Position numbers and translations under genes: made by a program | Shown: positions 16,102 through 25,300 of the stretch, one piece after another | Position numbering within the stretch: position 1 is the first letter of the stretch | Layout: each line of letters begins with the position of its first letter | DNA from: Mycolicibacterium stellerae | GTDB lineage: Bacteria; Actinomycetota; Actinomycetes; Mycobacteriales; Mycobacteriaceae | Direction: 5' to 3' | Assembly: GCF_003719305.1 (NCBI RefSeq) | Contig: NZ_RARC01000038.1 | Coordinates: 1 to 64,000, forward strand | Length of the DNA: 64,000 nucleotides | The notes under the pieces: generated by a model | Databases searched by the model: none | What the model was told of the DNA's origin: nothing | Seen by the model: only the letters and a program-made list of their open reading frames with translations

Positions 16102-16794
16102 TCATCGCATCCACTCGCGCTCTTCGACTACGAACAGGCAGAGGGTCACTGCCAGAAAGCCTGCGGCCAGCCAGATCGCGTGCACGCCCCAAGCGTCGGT
16201 GGCCAATGCACCCGCCAGCGCCCCGCCGGCGAACGCGACGATCAAGGTGCCGTAGACCACCAGGGGGCGACGCGCTTCCGCCCGCTTCTCAACAAGGCCG
16301 TCGTATGCCGACTCCATGAAACGCATCAGGTTGCCGGTGGTGGCGACGGGCAGGTAGGCCAAATCGCCGACGTTGCGGAAAAGACCGATCTGCACTGCGG
16401 CGAGAAACGAGATCGGCACCGTGACGAAGCTGTGGTTCACCGAGGCGGGCACGAAACCGATGATCGCCAGGACGACCGCTTGCACGCCGATGGTCCAGCG
16501 CAATGAGTGCGGCACCAGCTGTTCCACGCGACCCGATTTGATGTGGGACGCCAGCAACATGCCCGCGATGAACGCCAACAGGGGCCAGACATGGGCCAGC
16601 GCCGACGAGAATTGCCGCTCTGACACGTGGATCGCGGAGAAGATGACGTTGGCGGTCTGCACGTTGGCGAAGACGTGGCCACGGGCGACATAGGTGTATG
16701 CGTCGAGAAATCCGTTCGTCAGAGTCAACAACACCGCAAACCACAGCGTCCTCGACCGCTCGGTGTCCACTGGGCCGCAGGTGGCTTCCGCCAT
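16102..16794 (-). CDS. YoaK family (DUF1275) membrane protein
   Basis: A 230-residue polytopic protein with about six membrane segments and the DUF1275 signatures TNGFLDAYTYVARGHVFANVQTANV and PVATTGNLMRF. The family has no assigned function. The ATG at 16794 fits the usual N-terminus and leaves 33 bases to the PimC-like gene on the same strand, so the two may be co-transcribed. Confidence 0.8.
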   Translation of the reverse strand: MAEATCGPVDTERSRTLWFAVLLTLTNGFLDAYTYVARGHVFANVQTANVIFSAIHVSERQFSSALAHVWPLLAFIAGMLLASHIKSGRVEQLVPHSLRWTIGVQAVVLAIIGFVPASVNHSFVTVPISFLAAVQIGLFRNVGDLAYLPVATTGNLMRFMESAYDGLVEKRAEARRPLVVYGTLIVAFAGGALAGALATDAWGVHAIWLAAGFLAVTLCLFVVEEREWMR

Positions 16795-16827
16795 GGGGAA
16801 AACGTAGCGCCTCCACCGAGCGGGCGC

Positions 16828-17934
16828 CTAGAGCGCGCCCAGCGCCCCGAGCATCCCGGCAGCCGCACGCGGCCATGTGAACTGCTCGGCACGGCGTCGG
16901 GCATTGCTGCGCCGCAGTGCTTCCGGTCTGCTGATGATCGACGACACGGCGCGCGCGATCGCACGCGGATCGTTGTCCGCCGTCGCACCGCTGTCGGCGG
17001 TGAGGATCTCGGCGAGTGCCGACGTCCGGGACACGACGGCTGGTGTGCCGCACGCCAGCGCCTCCAGCGCGGCCAGCCCGAAGGTCTCGTGCGGGCCAGG
17101 TGCCAGCGCGACATCGGCAGACGCCAGGATGGTCGCCACGGTGTCGCGGCAGCCGACATACCCGGTGAAATCCACCGGCAGGCGGGCGGCTTGGCGCTCC
17201 AGCCGCGCTCGCATCGGTCCCTCACCGACTACGACGAGGCGCGCGTCCACGCCCGAATGGCGCAGCGCGCCAACGGTGTCGATGCTCCTATGGGCGTGCT
17301 TCTCCACCGAAAGGCGCCCGCAGTGTACGAGGAGCAGCTGGTGGGGCCCCGCCCAGCGCTGCCGCGTCTGTTCCGAGCGGTGGCGCGGGTGAAACTGATC
17401 GAGGTCGACACCCAGCGGCACGGTCAACACGTTCGATGCGTGAATCCGGTCGAACTCTGCGCGGGCGAAAGCGGTCGTGCACACCACCGCGTCGTAGTCT
17501 GCGGCGGTCCGCCGGTTCGCGTAGTCCGCGATGCTGCGGGCGACGCGACGCGGCAGTATCTGGCCGACAAGGCGATCCAGACGCTCGTGGCTGATCATCA
17601 CGGTGCCGATGCCGTGTAGGCGGCCCCAGGCGCCGAGCGAGCGAAGCGTCAGCCTGTCAGACACCTCGATGGCGTCTGGCGCCAGGTCTTCAAGAAGAGA
17701 CCTCACCGGTTTCGGCAGCACCGCACGATAATCACCGGTGAATGGAATCAGCCTGGCGGGCAGCGAGATCCGGGTGACGCCGGAGCGCAGTTTCACGGAT
17801 TCCGACGTCGGGCCAGGGACGATGAGGAAGACGTCGTGTCCGGCGGCCGAGTATTCCGCGCCGAGGCGGTCCACGGCCGTTCGCAGGCCGCCCGAGCGGG
17901 GTCCGTAGAAGTTGGCAACCTGAACTACACGCAT
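16828..17934 (-). CDS. pimC: GT4 glycosyltransferase, PimC-like alpha-mannosyltransferase
   Basis: A 368-residue GT4 (GT-B fold) glycosyltransferase. The N-terminal acceptor half starts VQVANFYGPRSGGLRTAV, and the donor half has LLVHCGRLSVEKH and the GPHETFGLAALEALACG motif with the Glu-x7-Glu pair used by GDP-mannose enzymes. The start closely resembles mycobacterial PimC, which adds the third mannose to phosphatidylinositol mannosides. PimC is present in some mycobacteria and redundant in others. Function at the cytoplasmic face of the membrane is expected. The exact acceptor is inferred. Confidence 0.75.
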   Translation of the reverse strand: MRVVQVANFYGPRSGGLRTAVDRLGAEYSAAGHDVFLIVPGPTSESVKLRSGVTRISLPARLIPFTGDYRAVLPKPVRSLLEDLAPDAIEVSDRLTLRSLGAWGRLHGIGTVMISHERLDRLVGQILPRRVARSIADYANRRTAADYDAVVCTTAFARAEFDRIHASNVLTVPLGVDLDQFHPRHRSEQTRQRWAGPHQLLLVHCGRLSVEKHAHRSIDTVGALRHSGVDARLVVVGEGPMRARLERQAARLPVDFTGYVGCRDTVATILASADVALAPGPHETFGLAALEALACGTPAVVSRTSALAEILTADSGATADNDPRAIARAVSSIISRPEALRRSNARRRAEQFTWPRAAAGMLGALGAL

Positions 17935-18021
17935 GCCCCGAATGAGAACCGGCAGGTCTGTGCCGTCATCGACGGCACGTCAACCGGTGTCTTAACGCAT
18001 CGTGAACAGCGTTCGCAGGCG

Positions 18022-18951
18022 TCAGACCAGGTAACGGTCGAACCAGTCCTGTACTCGGCGCCACGCGTCCTGCGCGGCCGTCGCGTTGTAGCGGTCGGTG
18101 TTCGTATCGTTGAAGAACGCGTGGTTGGCGTCGGGCTCGGTGACCAGTTCGTGCACCAGCCCGGCCTTCTCCAGCGCAGCCCGTGCGGCCGGCTCGGTCT
18201 TGTTCACGCGATCGTCGAGTGCCCCATAGAAGCCAAGCACCGCAACATCCTTGGAGCCCGAGAAGTCCGGGTTGTCGGGAGTCGGACCGTAGAACGGAAC
18301 CGCGGCCGCCAATTCGGGCGAACCCGCTGCGAGCAGACGCCACACCAGTCCTCCGCCCATACAGAAGCCGACCGCCGCGACCTTCTTGTCGGGTACCCGC
18401 CGTTGTAACTCGACGACGGCCGACTTGAGGTTCGCCACGAACTCCTCGTTTCCGATGTTGCCAAGCGCCGCCGTCGCCTCGGCCGGGTCGGCGAACTTCG
18501 CGGTGCCGCCCTGCGCCGAAAGCAGGTCGACGGCCAGCGCGGAGTAGCCGATCCCGGCGAATCGGCCCGCCACGGAGCGGACCCAGTCGTTGAGGCCCTT
18601 GTTCTCATGGATGACGAGCACGCCGCCGCGGGCATTCGGTGCCTCGGCCCATGCGGCCGCAAGCTCTCCCTGGGGACCCGCCCAGGTGATCGGCGCGGTG
18701 GGCAATGCCTTGTCGGATCCGGGCGGTGCGCTCGCGGTGGCCGGTTGGCTCGACGTCACTGCACCCGTCGACGTCGCAGGCGCGTCCGTCGTCGGCTTCT
18801 TGTTCTCGCCGCACGCGGCGATCAGCGACGTGGCCGCTGCCGTGCCCACCCCGAGCAGCGCCAGCCTGCGAAGGGCCTCGCGCCTGGACATCAACCCGTC
18901 GACATGGTCGGTGGCGATTTCTTCTGCGATGTATCGCTGTAGCGGAGTCAC
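18022..18951 (-). CDS. Dienelactone-hydrolase-family lipoprotein with Tat-like signal
   Basis: A 309-residue alpha/beta hydrolase of the dienelactone hydrolase family, exported as a lipoprotein. MSRREALRRLALLG at residues 21-34 carries a twin-arginine pair, and the lipobox IAAC has its Cys at 47. The hydrolase domain has the DLH nucleophile GFCMGGG (Cys) and a C-terminal His in DANHAFFND. The frame extends far upstream as antisense to the SDR gene, so I chose GTG 18951, where coding character starts. ATG 18891 directly before the RR motif is the alternative. The substrate is unknown. Confidence 0.82.
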   Translation of the reverse strand: MTPLQRYIAEEIATDHVDGLMSRREALRRLALLGVGTAAATSLIAACGENKKPTTDAPATSTGAVTSSQPATASAPPGSDKALPTAPITWAGPQGELAAAWAEAPNARGGVLVIHENKGLNDWVRSVAGRFAGIGYSALAVDLLSAQGGTAKFADPAEATAALGNIGNEEFVANLKSAVVELQRRVPDKKVAAVGFCMGGGLVWRLLAAGSPELAAAVPFYGPTPDNPDFSGSKDVAVLGFYGALDDRVNKTEPAARAALEKAGLVHELVTEPDANHAFFNDTNTDRYNATAAQDAWRRVQDWFDRYLV

Positions 18952-19019
18952 CTTCGCGAGTATTCTCCCGAATGCGCAAGACGGGTAGACGCTGCTGCTT
19001 TGGCGCAATACTGATTCCG

Positions 19020-19940
19020 ATGGACTGGATACCGGACGGGCAGGCGCTGCGCGGGCGGGTGGCCGTGGTGGCAGGGGCGACGCGGGGCGCGGGCCGCGGC
19101 ATTGCCGCGGCGCTCGGCGAGGCAGGCGCAACCGTGGTGTGCACGGGTCGCAGTTCTGCATCGGGCGGCAAGACGTCTGATTACGACAGACCCGAAACCA
19201 TCGAGGAGACCGCCGCGTTGGTCGACGAACTCGGCGGCACGGGCGTTGCCATCCAGGTCGACCATCTCGACGCGGGTGAGGTGCGCGAACTGGCGCACCG
19301 GATCCGCGGCGACTACGGCGGCATCGACATCCTGGTCAACGACATCTGGGGCGCCGAGGTGCTCAAGGGGCCGCCACCGACCTGGAACAGGCCGATCTGG
19401 GAGCACGACCTCGATGATGGGCTGCGGATACTTCGGCTGGGCATCGACACCCATCTGATCACCTCGCACTGCCTGCATCCTTTGCTGATCGAACGGCCGG
19501 GCGGGTTGCTCGTCGAGGTCACCGACGGCACCCGTGCATACAACGACGAGAACTTTCGGCTTTCGGTGTTCTACGACCTGGCAAAGGCCGCGGTGAACCG
19601 GCTCGCATTCGCACACGGACACGAGTTGAGGCAGTACGGCGCCACCGCGGTTGCCGTGACACCGGGGTGGCTGCGTTCGGAGATGATGCTCGACAACTGG
19701 GGTGTCGAGGAGGCGAATTGGCGCAGCGCCCTCGACCACGACCGCGGCCGCGGGTTGCCGACCGCGCCGTCTTCCTTCGCCGACTCGGAATCGCCGCGTT
19801 TCGTCGGGAGGGGCATCGCCGCGATCGCCGCTGACGATGGTCGTGCGCGGTGGAACCAGGGCTCGGTGACGTCGGCCGACCTGGCTCGCGCGTACGGCTT
19901 CACCGACATCGATGGTCGACAACCCGACGGCTGGACGTAG
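19020..19940 (+). CDS. Short-chain dehydrogenase/reductase
   Basis: A 306-residue SDR oxidoreductase. The NAD(P)-binding motif is AGATRGAGRGIAA, followed by an Arg-Ser typical of NADP preference, ILVNDIWG in place of NNAG, and a catalytic Tyr-x3-Lys in FYDLAKAAVNRLA. Length is longer than classical SDRs (~250), and the VNDIWGAEVLKGPP segment is typical of a distinct SDR subgroup. ATG 19020 is used because upstream residues overlap the divergent lipoprotein gene. Nine bases separate it from the next gene, so the two are likely co-transcribed. Confidence 0.85.
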   Translation: MDWIPDGQALRGRVAVVAGATRGAGRGIAAALGEAGATVVCTGRSSASGGKTSDYDRPETIEETAALVDELGGTGVAIQVDHLDAGEVRELAHRIRGDYGGIDILVNDIWGAEVLKGPPPTWNRPIWEHDLDDGLRILRLGIDTHLITSHCLHPLLIERPGGLLVEVTDGTRAYNDENFRLSVFYDLAKAAVNRLAFAHGHELRQYGATAVAVTPGWLRSEMMLDNWGVEEANWRSALDHDRGRGLPTAPSSFADSESPRFVGRGIAAIAADDGRARWNQGSVTSADLARAYGFTDIDGRQPDGWT

Positions 19941-19949
19941 GTTGATCCG

Positions 19950-20402
19950 ATGACTTCCGATGCAGCCGTTCGTGAAATTGTCCTCGGTATGTGGAAGGCG
20001 TTGTCCGACCGCGACTGGGAATCCGTCAAGTCCTTCCTGTCCGACGATTGTTTGTACGTCGACATGCCGATGCCTGCCGTCTCGGCCCGCGGTCCCGAGA
20101 ACATCGTCACACGCCTGAAAATCGGCCTCCAATCGTTGTCGTCGTATGTGAACCACGATGGCTTGCTGCTCAGCAACGGTGTGGACGTCGTATACGAGCA
20201 CTCCGAGACCTGGGGCTGGCACAGCGGTGAAAGCGTTCGGCTGGCGTTCGTATCGGTGCATCGCGTGCAGGACGGCAAGATCACCCTTTGGAAGGATTAC
20301 TCGGACTTCAACACGCTGCTGTCGGCGGCGCCGCAATCGTTCACCGACGGCTTCGCGTCCGCGGACACGTCGTGGGTGTTCGACGCGACGGACCTGGTCT
20401 GA
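19950..20402 (+). CDS. NTF2-fold protein (SnoaL / limonene-epoxide-hydrolase-like)
   Basis: A 150-residue NTF2-fold protein. REIVLGMWKALSDRDWESVKSFL is the usual first helix pair, followed by LYVDMPMPAV and the strand LAFVSVHRVQDGKITLWKDY, which ends in the Trp-Lys-Asp-Tyr of limonene-epoxide-hydrolase-like members. It probably binds or hydrolyses a small hydrophobic molecule made by the upstream SDR, but this is context only. It is convergent with glnA3, 11 bases apart. Confidence 0.75.
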   Translation: MTSDAAVREIVLGMWKALSDRDWESVKSFLSDDCLYVDMPMPAVSARGPENIVTRLKIGLQSLSSYVNHDGLLLSNGVDVVYEHSETWGWHSGESVRLAFVSVHRVQDGKITLWKDYSDFNTLLSAAPQSFTDGFASADTSWVFDATDLV

Positions 20403-20413
20403 GGGACGGCTTC

Positions 20414-21784
20414 CTACACGCTCCAGGCCATCCGGAACTTGTCGGCGAGCTCCTCCTCGCCGAGGTCTCCGTACGTCGTTTGTTCGTAGCGGCGCACTGC
20501 GACGATCGCATCGACGGCCTGGTCGCCGAGGATGCCGCGAATCAGTGCGGATCCGTCCAGCGCGGCGACGGCTTCGGCCTGATTCGTGGGCAACAGGGTG
20601 ACGGCGGCGTCGGCGCGCTGCTTATCGGTCATGGTCGACGGGTCGACGGCGGTTTCCGGCGGCAAGGTCAATTCTCGCTCGATGCCGTCCAGCGCAAGCC
20701 CGAGAATCGTGGCCGTCGCGAAGTATGGGTTCGCCGCCGGATCGACGACCTTCACCTCCACGTTTGCACCCAACGGATTACTGGTCCCACCGACGAGGAA
20801 TCGCACTGCCGCCTCACGGTTTTCGGTGCCCCAGCAGACGTAGGCGCCCGACCAGTGGCCAGGCTGCATCCGCAACCCGGACACGATGGAAGCGCACAGC
20901 ACCCCCTGCGCTTCGGGTAGTCCGGCCAGCACGCCTGCCACCGCGGACTCCCCCTCCGGAGTCATTCCCCGCGCGCCGGACCCGTCCGAGAACAGCGGCG
21001 TATCGCGCTTCTGCAGTGAGAAGTGTTGATGTGCACCAGAACCCACGCTGCCGGCGAACGGAACCGGCGAAAGGCTGACCCGAAGGCCGTATCGCCTGGC
21101 GACCCTGCCGACGATTATCCTGGCCAGCATCAGCTGGTCCGCTGCGGCGACGGGCGACTGCGGACTCAACGAGATCTCGAACTGGTTCACCCCGTACTCG
21201 GGGTGGAACTGTTCGATCGACACACCCGAACTCGTCGCCGAATCGGTCACGTCGCGAACGAAACCCTCGTATTCGAGCACGCCCGCAAGCCCGTACTGCG
21301 CCCACAGGTGGGCGGGCAGCCGACTGCCGTCGGGGCCGACGAGCAGGAATTCCATTTCGTGGCCGACGCGCGCGGCGATCCCGGCCTCGGCGAGCCTTCG
21401 TTCAACGCGCGCCAGCGTCCCACGACTGCAGTATGGGTCCGGTTCGCCGTCCTGGCCGTAGAAAGCGCCTGGGGCCCAGGCTAGTCCGTCGCCAAGGATG
21501 CGCAGTGCGCCAAGGTCGATGCGGATCCGCTGATCCCCGACCACGCCGAGGGTGTCGCCGATCGCGATGCCGGTCTGGTCGATGGTGAACACGTGCCAGA
21601 CGGGGCTAGCGCCGAGCCCAGGATCGGCGAACGCGCCCATCTTCCGCAGTGGAATCGTCTTGGCGTGGGTGAGCCCGGCAGAGTTGACCACCGTGCCGAT
21701 GAGCGTGGCGACCCCGTCGGACTCGAGCTGGGCGATGGCCGCTGCGGCGAGCGGTTTGGCTGCCCTTGAATTCACCGGGGCCAT
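20414..21784 (-). CDS. glnA3: Glutamine-synthetase-like ligase GlnA3
   Basis: A 456-residue member of the glutamine synthetase family: ATP-dependent joining of glutamate to an amine. Core elements include GHEMEFLLVGPDG (metal-binding Glu), QFHPEYGVNQFEIS, GSGAHQHFSL and NREAAVRFL. It groups with minor GlnA paralogues, not housekeeping GlnA1, which is ~478 residues. The order bfrA - MFS - glnA3 matches the M. tuberculosis order I remember (Rv1876-Rv1878). Related GlnA3 proteins in Streptomyces ligate glutamate to polyamines. It follows the AhpD-like gene by 21 bases and is probably in its operon. Confidence 0.82.
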   Translation of the reverse strand: MAPVNSRAAKPLAAAAIAQLESDGVATLIGTVVNSAGLTHAKTIPLRKMGAFADPGLGASPVWHVFTIDQTGIAIGDTLGVVGDQRIRIDLGALRILGDGLAWAPGAFYGQDGEPDPYCSRGTLARVERRLAEAGIAARVGHEMEFLLVGPDGSRLPAHLWAQYGLAGVLEYEGFVRDVTDSATSSGVSIEQFHPEYGVNQFEISLSPQSPVAAADQLMLARIIVGRVARRYGLRVSLSPVPFAGSVGSGAHQHFSLQKRDTPLFSDGSGARGMTPEGESAVAGVLAGLPEAQGVLCASIVSGLRMQPGHWSGAYVCWGTENREAAVRFLVGGTSNPLGANVEVKVVDPAANPYFATATILGLALDGIERELTLPPETAVDPSTMTDKQRADAAVTLLPTNQAEAVAALDGSALIRGILGDQAVDAIVAVRRYEQTTYGDLGEEELADKFRMAWSV

Positions 21785-21805
21785 TCTTCCTTCAGTTTCA
21801 GCGAC

Positions 21806-22288
21806 CTACAAAGTGATCTTGCAGGTTTGGCCGATGTCCAGCGTGCGCAGCATGCGGCCCATGCCCAGCCACATCGCGCACGACAGCGCAAGATCGGCCA
21901 TCAACTCGTCGCTGAAGTGCTCACGCGCGCGGTCCCAGAAATCCTCGTCGTCACGCAGGCCGGTGTGGTCGCTTGCGAAGCGCTCTGCGAACTCGGCGGC
22001 GATCCGTTCCTGCGGGCTGTATCCGCGCCACGTCCGCCACTCGCCCGCGTGGTCGTAGAGGTCCTCGTCGACGCCCGCCGCGATCCCTTCCGAGTCGCGG
22101 GTGTTCTGGCATACCACGCATTCGTTGTCGAGCGCGATGACCATCCGGGCCAACTCACGGACCCGCATGGGCAGCCGGTTCTTCTTGTAGACCGCGTTGG
22201 TGAAGGCGACCATCCCGGTCCCGATATCGGGTGACTTCACTACCCAGGCAGCGGCGTCATCGTCGGCGAAGTCTCCAATTCGGCTCAT
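21806..22288 (-). CDS. AhpD-like / carboxymuconolactone decarboxylase family protein
   Basis: A 160-residue all-helical protein of the AhpD/CMD family. The redox pair is present in ECVVCQNT (CxxC), preceded by RVRELARMVIAL, so a thiol peroxidase or disulfide-transfer role is more likely than decarboxylation. ATG 22288 is chosen because the upstream frame lacks coding character and a KstR-type site lies at 22319-22332, just before it. It is co-directional with glnA3, 21 bases away. Confidence 0.82.
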   Translation of the reverse strand: MSRIGDFADDDAAAWVVKSPDIGTGMVAFTNAVYKKNRLPMRVRELARMVIALDNECVVCQNTRDSEGIAAGVDEDLYDHAGEWRTWRGYSPQERIAAEFAERFASDHTGLRDDEDFWDRAREHFSDELMADLALSCAMWLGMGRMLRTLDIGQTCKITL

Positions 22289-22318
22289 GGCGGAATCGTA
22301 CGCCGAGCAGGAAATAAG

Positions 22319-22332
22319 TGAAACACGTTCTA
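22319..22332. promoter_or_regulatory. KstR-type operator candidate (TGAAACACGTTCTA)
   Basis: This 14-mer fits TnnAACnnGTTnnA at all fixed positions and sits 31 bases upstream of the AhpD-like start, in the 70-base gap before the MFS gene's stop. It would place the AhpD-like gene and glnA3 under a KstR-type TetR repressor. Binding is inferred. Confidence 0.5.
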
Positions 22333-22358
22333 GAAACGGAGCGGTAACCCCAGCTAGA

Positions 22359-24416
22359 TCACTTGGCAGCGACGGCAGGCACCGTCCGGTCATCGTGCCA
22401 GTCGCGCTGCACCAGAACTTTATGGGCGATCCGCTCCAGCGCCGCCTCGACCTGCTCCCGATCGGGGCGGCCCTCGAACGTCGGCGATGTCGCAAGCTTG
22501 TCGACGATGCGGCTCACCAGAGCGGCCGACGCGCAGTCGACCTGCCGGACACCGGATTGCGTCAGCCACAGCTGGTCACCGGTGCGCAGCGCGTAACCCC
22601 GGTCGACCAGTCGGTCGAACGTCGACGCGATGACCTCAGTCGGTACCCGAAGGCGCTCGGCTATGTCGGTAAGCCGGGCCGAGCCGAATACTTGGCTATG
22701 GCGGTAGATCTGGATCAGGGCCCACAGAAGCGCGATGTCGGATTCGCAGCCCGCCTGCCCGGCGATGTTGCGCAGCCGGATCTCCGGTGTGTTGCGCATC
22801 AGGCGGCCGATGGCCACCTCCAGGATCTTGTCAGGCGATTCGGTACTGGGCATGCCGAACCCCTCGCCGAGGTCGGTGGCCGACATCGCTTCCATCTCGC
22901 GAAGCGGTATCTCCTTGAGGAAGAGCGAGACGATGAAGCCGACGACCGCGACCGGGACAGCGCACAGGAACACGGTGCCGAGCGAGTCCGCGTAGGCGTC
23001 CACTATCGGCGCAGCCATCTCCGGCGACAGCGCATGCAGCGCCTGCGGTGACTCCGCCGCGCGCGGTGGCGCTCCGCCTGCCGCCAGCGCAGGTCCAATC
23101 CGGCTGGCAAGGAAGTTGGCGAATAGCGACCCGAATATGGCTGCGCCGAAGGAGCTTCCGATGGTGCGGAAGAATGTCACACCTGACGTGGCCACGCCCA
23201 GATCGGCGAAGCTGGAGGTGTTCTGCACAACCAGTACGAGCACCTGCATACACAACCCGATGCCTGAGCCGAGCACGAACAGGTATACCGACTGCTGCCA
23301 GGTCGGAGTGCTGGCATCCATTCCGGACAGCAGCACGAACCCCACGGCCATGGTCGCGGTGCCCGAGACGGGAAAGATCTTGTATCTGCCCGTGCGCCCG
23401 ACGATGTTGCCGCTGCCGATGGAGGTGATGAGCATCCCCGCGACCATCGGCAGGGTGCGCAGGCCTGAGGTCGTTGCGGAGACGCCGTCGACGAACTGCA
23501 TGAACGTCGGGAGGAATGTCAGTGCCCCGAGCATCGCAAAACCGACGATGAAGCCGAGGATGCAGCAGACCGTGAACACCGGGCTGGCGAACAGCCGGAT
23601 GGGCAGAATCGGTTCGGCCGCACGGGTTTCCACCCAGACGAAGCCGGCCAGCGCCGCGGCGGACACCGAGAACAGGCTGATGATCACCGGGGAACTCCAC
23701 GCATACTCGCCACCGCCCCAGCTGGTGGCCAGCGTGAGCCCGGAGGCGCCGAGGCCGACCAGAAGAATGCCTGCATAGTCGATGACCACCCGGGTCGCCT
23801 TCGCCAGGGACGGGATGGCCGCGGCCGCGACGAACAGCACCACGACCGCGACGGGAATGTTGATCCAAAACGCCCACCGCCAGCTGAGGTGGTCGGTGAA
23901 GAATCCGCCCAACAGGGGTCCGATCACGGTGGTGACGCCGAACACCGCACCGAGCGCGCCCTGGTAGCGCCCACGTTCGCGCAGCGGGATGACCTCGCCG
24001 ATGACGGCCATGGCCGTCACCATGATCGCGCCGCCGCCGATGCCCTGCAACGCGCGGGAGGCGACGAGCATCGTCATCGACGCGCTCAAGCCGCACAGCA
24101 CCGAGCCGGCCAGGAAGAACACGACCGACGCCTGGAAGACCACCTTACGGCCGAAAAGATCGCCGAGTTTCCCGGCGATCGCGGTGACGATGGTGCTGGC
24201 AAGGAGATAACTCGTGACGACCCAGGATTGGTGACCGGCGCCACCGAGATCGGCGACGACGGTGGGCAGCGCGGTGGCCACGATCGTCTGATCGAGGGCG
24301 GCCAGCAACATGCCGAGCAGCACCGCACCGAAAATGAGGTTGCGACGATGCAGGCTGATGCCGGCGCTGCTGGACGACGGGTCCGAAACAGCGGCCGTCG
24401 ATGGCTGACTCGTCAT
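22359..24416 (-). CDS. DHA2 MFS drug/proton antiporter with C-terminal winged-helix-like extension
   Basis: A 685-residue 14-helix major facilitator of the DHA2 (EmrB/QacA) group. Motif A is GKLGDLFGRK, motif C-type glycines are in GAVFGVTTVIGPLLGGFF, and the LDQTIVATALPTVV first helix is characteristic. Beyond the last helix (~residue 520) there is a ~150-residue cytoplasmic tail. Part of it (ARLTDIAERLRVPTEVIAS... through ALRTGDQLWLTQSG) reads like a winged helix. M. tuberculosis Rv1877, in the same genomic position, has the same length. The substrate is unknown; multidrug export is typical. Confidence 0.85.
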   Translation of the reverse strand: MTSQPSTAAVSDPSSSSAGISLHRRNLIFGAVLLGMLLAALDQTIVATALPTVVADLGGAGHQSWVVTSYLLASTIVTAIAGKLGDLFGRKVVFQASVVFFLAGSVLCGLSASMTMLVASRALQGIGGGAIMVTAMAVIGEVIPLRERGRYQGALGAVFGVTTVIGPLLGGFFTDHLSWRWAFWINIPVAVVVLFVAAAAIPSLAKATRVVIDYAGILLVGLGASGLTLATSWGGGEYAWSSPVIISLFSVSAAALAGFVWVETRAAEPILPIRLFASPVFTVCCILGFIVGFAMLGALTFLPTFMQFVDGVSATTSGLRTLPMVAGMLITSIGSGNIVGRTGRYKIFPVSGTATMAVGFVLLSGMDASTPTWQQSVYLFVLGSGIGLCMQVLVLVVQNTSSFADLGVATSGVTFFRTIGSSFGAAIFGSLFANFLASRIGPALAAGGAPPRAAESPQALHALSPEMAAPIVDAYADSLGTVFLCAVPVAVVGFIVSLFLKEIPLREMEAMSATDLGEGFGMPSTESPDKILEVAIGRLMRNTPEIRLRNIAGQAGCESDIALLWALIQIYRHSQVFGSARLTDIAERLRVPTEVIASTFDRLVDRGYALRTGDQLWLTQSGVRQVDCASAALVSRIVDKLATSPTFEGRPDREQVEAALERIAHKVLVQRDWHDDRTVPAVAAK

Positions 24417-24538
24417 TCCCGCCTTCCGTCCGAGACGACCGTTCCTCCAGCCATATCGTTAGGCAGGCTACAAAAGTTACGGCGACCGGCCGGACGCAGG
24501 GTTACACGCGAATGCGGTCCCGAAACGCCTTCGAGTGA

Positions 24539-25030
24539 CTAGCCGGCTGTGCTGCCCGGCGGCCTCGACACACACTGAGCCAGGTAGAGCTCCTCGCCGA
24601 GCTTGTTCATCAGCTCCAGCTGGGTCTCGAGATAGTCGATGTGGTTCTCCTCGTCGGCCAGGATCATCTCGAAGATGTTGGCCGACGTCGCGTCTTCCTT
24701 TTCGCGGCACATGATGATGCCGGGCCGCAGCCTGGCCACCACTTCGTACTCGATCGCGAGATCGGCCTCGAACTGCTCGCGTACGGTCTGACCGACGCGT
24801 AAGGAAAACAGCCGTTGATAATTCGGCAGGCCGTCGAGAAGCAGAATGCGGTCGGTGATTTTCTCGGCGTGCCGCATCTCATCGAAGGATTCCGCGCGGG
24901 TATGAGAAGCCAATTCGGTGAATCCCCAATTTTCCTGCATCTTGGCATGCAAGAAATACTGGTTGATGGCCGTCAGTTCGCTCGTCAACTGCTCATTGAG
25001 CAGTTTCAGAACGTCGGGGTCCCCTTGCAT
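24539..25030 (-). CDS. bfrA: Bacterioferritin (haem-binding iron store) BfrA
   Basis: A 163-residue bacterioferritin subunit that assembles as a 24-mer, oxidises Fe(II) and stores a ferric core. The ferroxidase ligands are in place: Glu18, Glu51 and His54, with Glu94, Glu127 and His130 regions downstream (AIEYEV, DEENH). Met52 in DEMRHAE is the inter-subunit haem ligand. ATG 25030 has AAGGAG upstream. Two IdeR-like iron boxes lie in the 270-base gap to the divergent operon. The Bfd partner for iron release is the second gene of that operon. Confidence 0.96.
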   Translation of the reverse strand: MQGDPDVLKLLNEQLTSELTAINQYFLHAKMQENWGFTELASHTRAESFDEMRHAEKITDRILLLDGLPNYQRLFSLRVGQTVREQFEADLAIEYEVVARLRPGIIMCREKEDATSANIFEMILADEENHIDYLETQLELMNKLGEELYLAQCVSRPPGSTAG

Positions 25031-25195
25031 GCTGGCTCCTTAGCGCCGGTTGCGCCGTCCGTCGGTGGGCTGTTTTGACGAGGTCCAATCTAGTGCACGA
25101 AGAGGCGCCATCGGAACATCTCTGCAGTACGCAGAGCGTGTTTGAGCCGTTGCGGCAACAAAGTTGGGCATCCGGAGTGAAGATGAACGCAGGCA

Positions 25196-25214
25196 CTTGG
25201 GCTGCCTAAGCTAA
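25196..25214. promoter_or_regulatory. IdeR-like iron box 1
   Basis: Read on the minus strand, TTAGCTTAGGCAGCCCAAG matches 13 of 19 positions of the IdeR box TTAGGTTAGGCTAACCTAA. It lies 166 bases upstream of bfrA. M. tuberculosis bfrA is known to be activated by IdeR with iron through boxes upstream of its promoter. Confidence 0.5.
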
Positions 25215-25247
25215 GTACGGCCTGGCCGCTGGACCGCCTACCCTTAC

Positions 25248-25266
25248 TAAGGTTAGACTGCGCTAA
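25248..25266. promoter_or_regulatory. IdeR-like iron box 2
   Basis: TAAGGTTAGACTGCGCTAA matches 14 of 19 positions of the IdeR box. It lies 35 bases upstream of the divergent unknown gene, a position that would suit repression of that gene, while being far upstream of bfrA, which would suit activation. Confidence 0.55.
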
Positions 25267-25300
25267 CATGATTGCGAGCGCAGCGGAGCGAAGGATAACG

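Noticed and set aside
18948..20336. 462-codon minus-strand open frame
   Set aside because: It is antisense to the SDR and NTF2-fold genes, both with clear family motifs.
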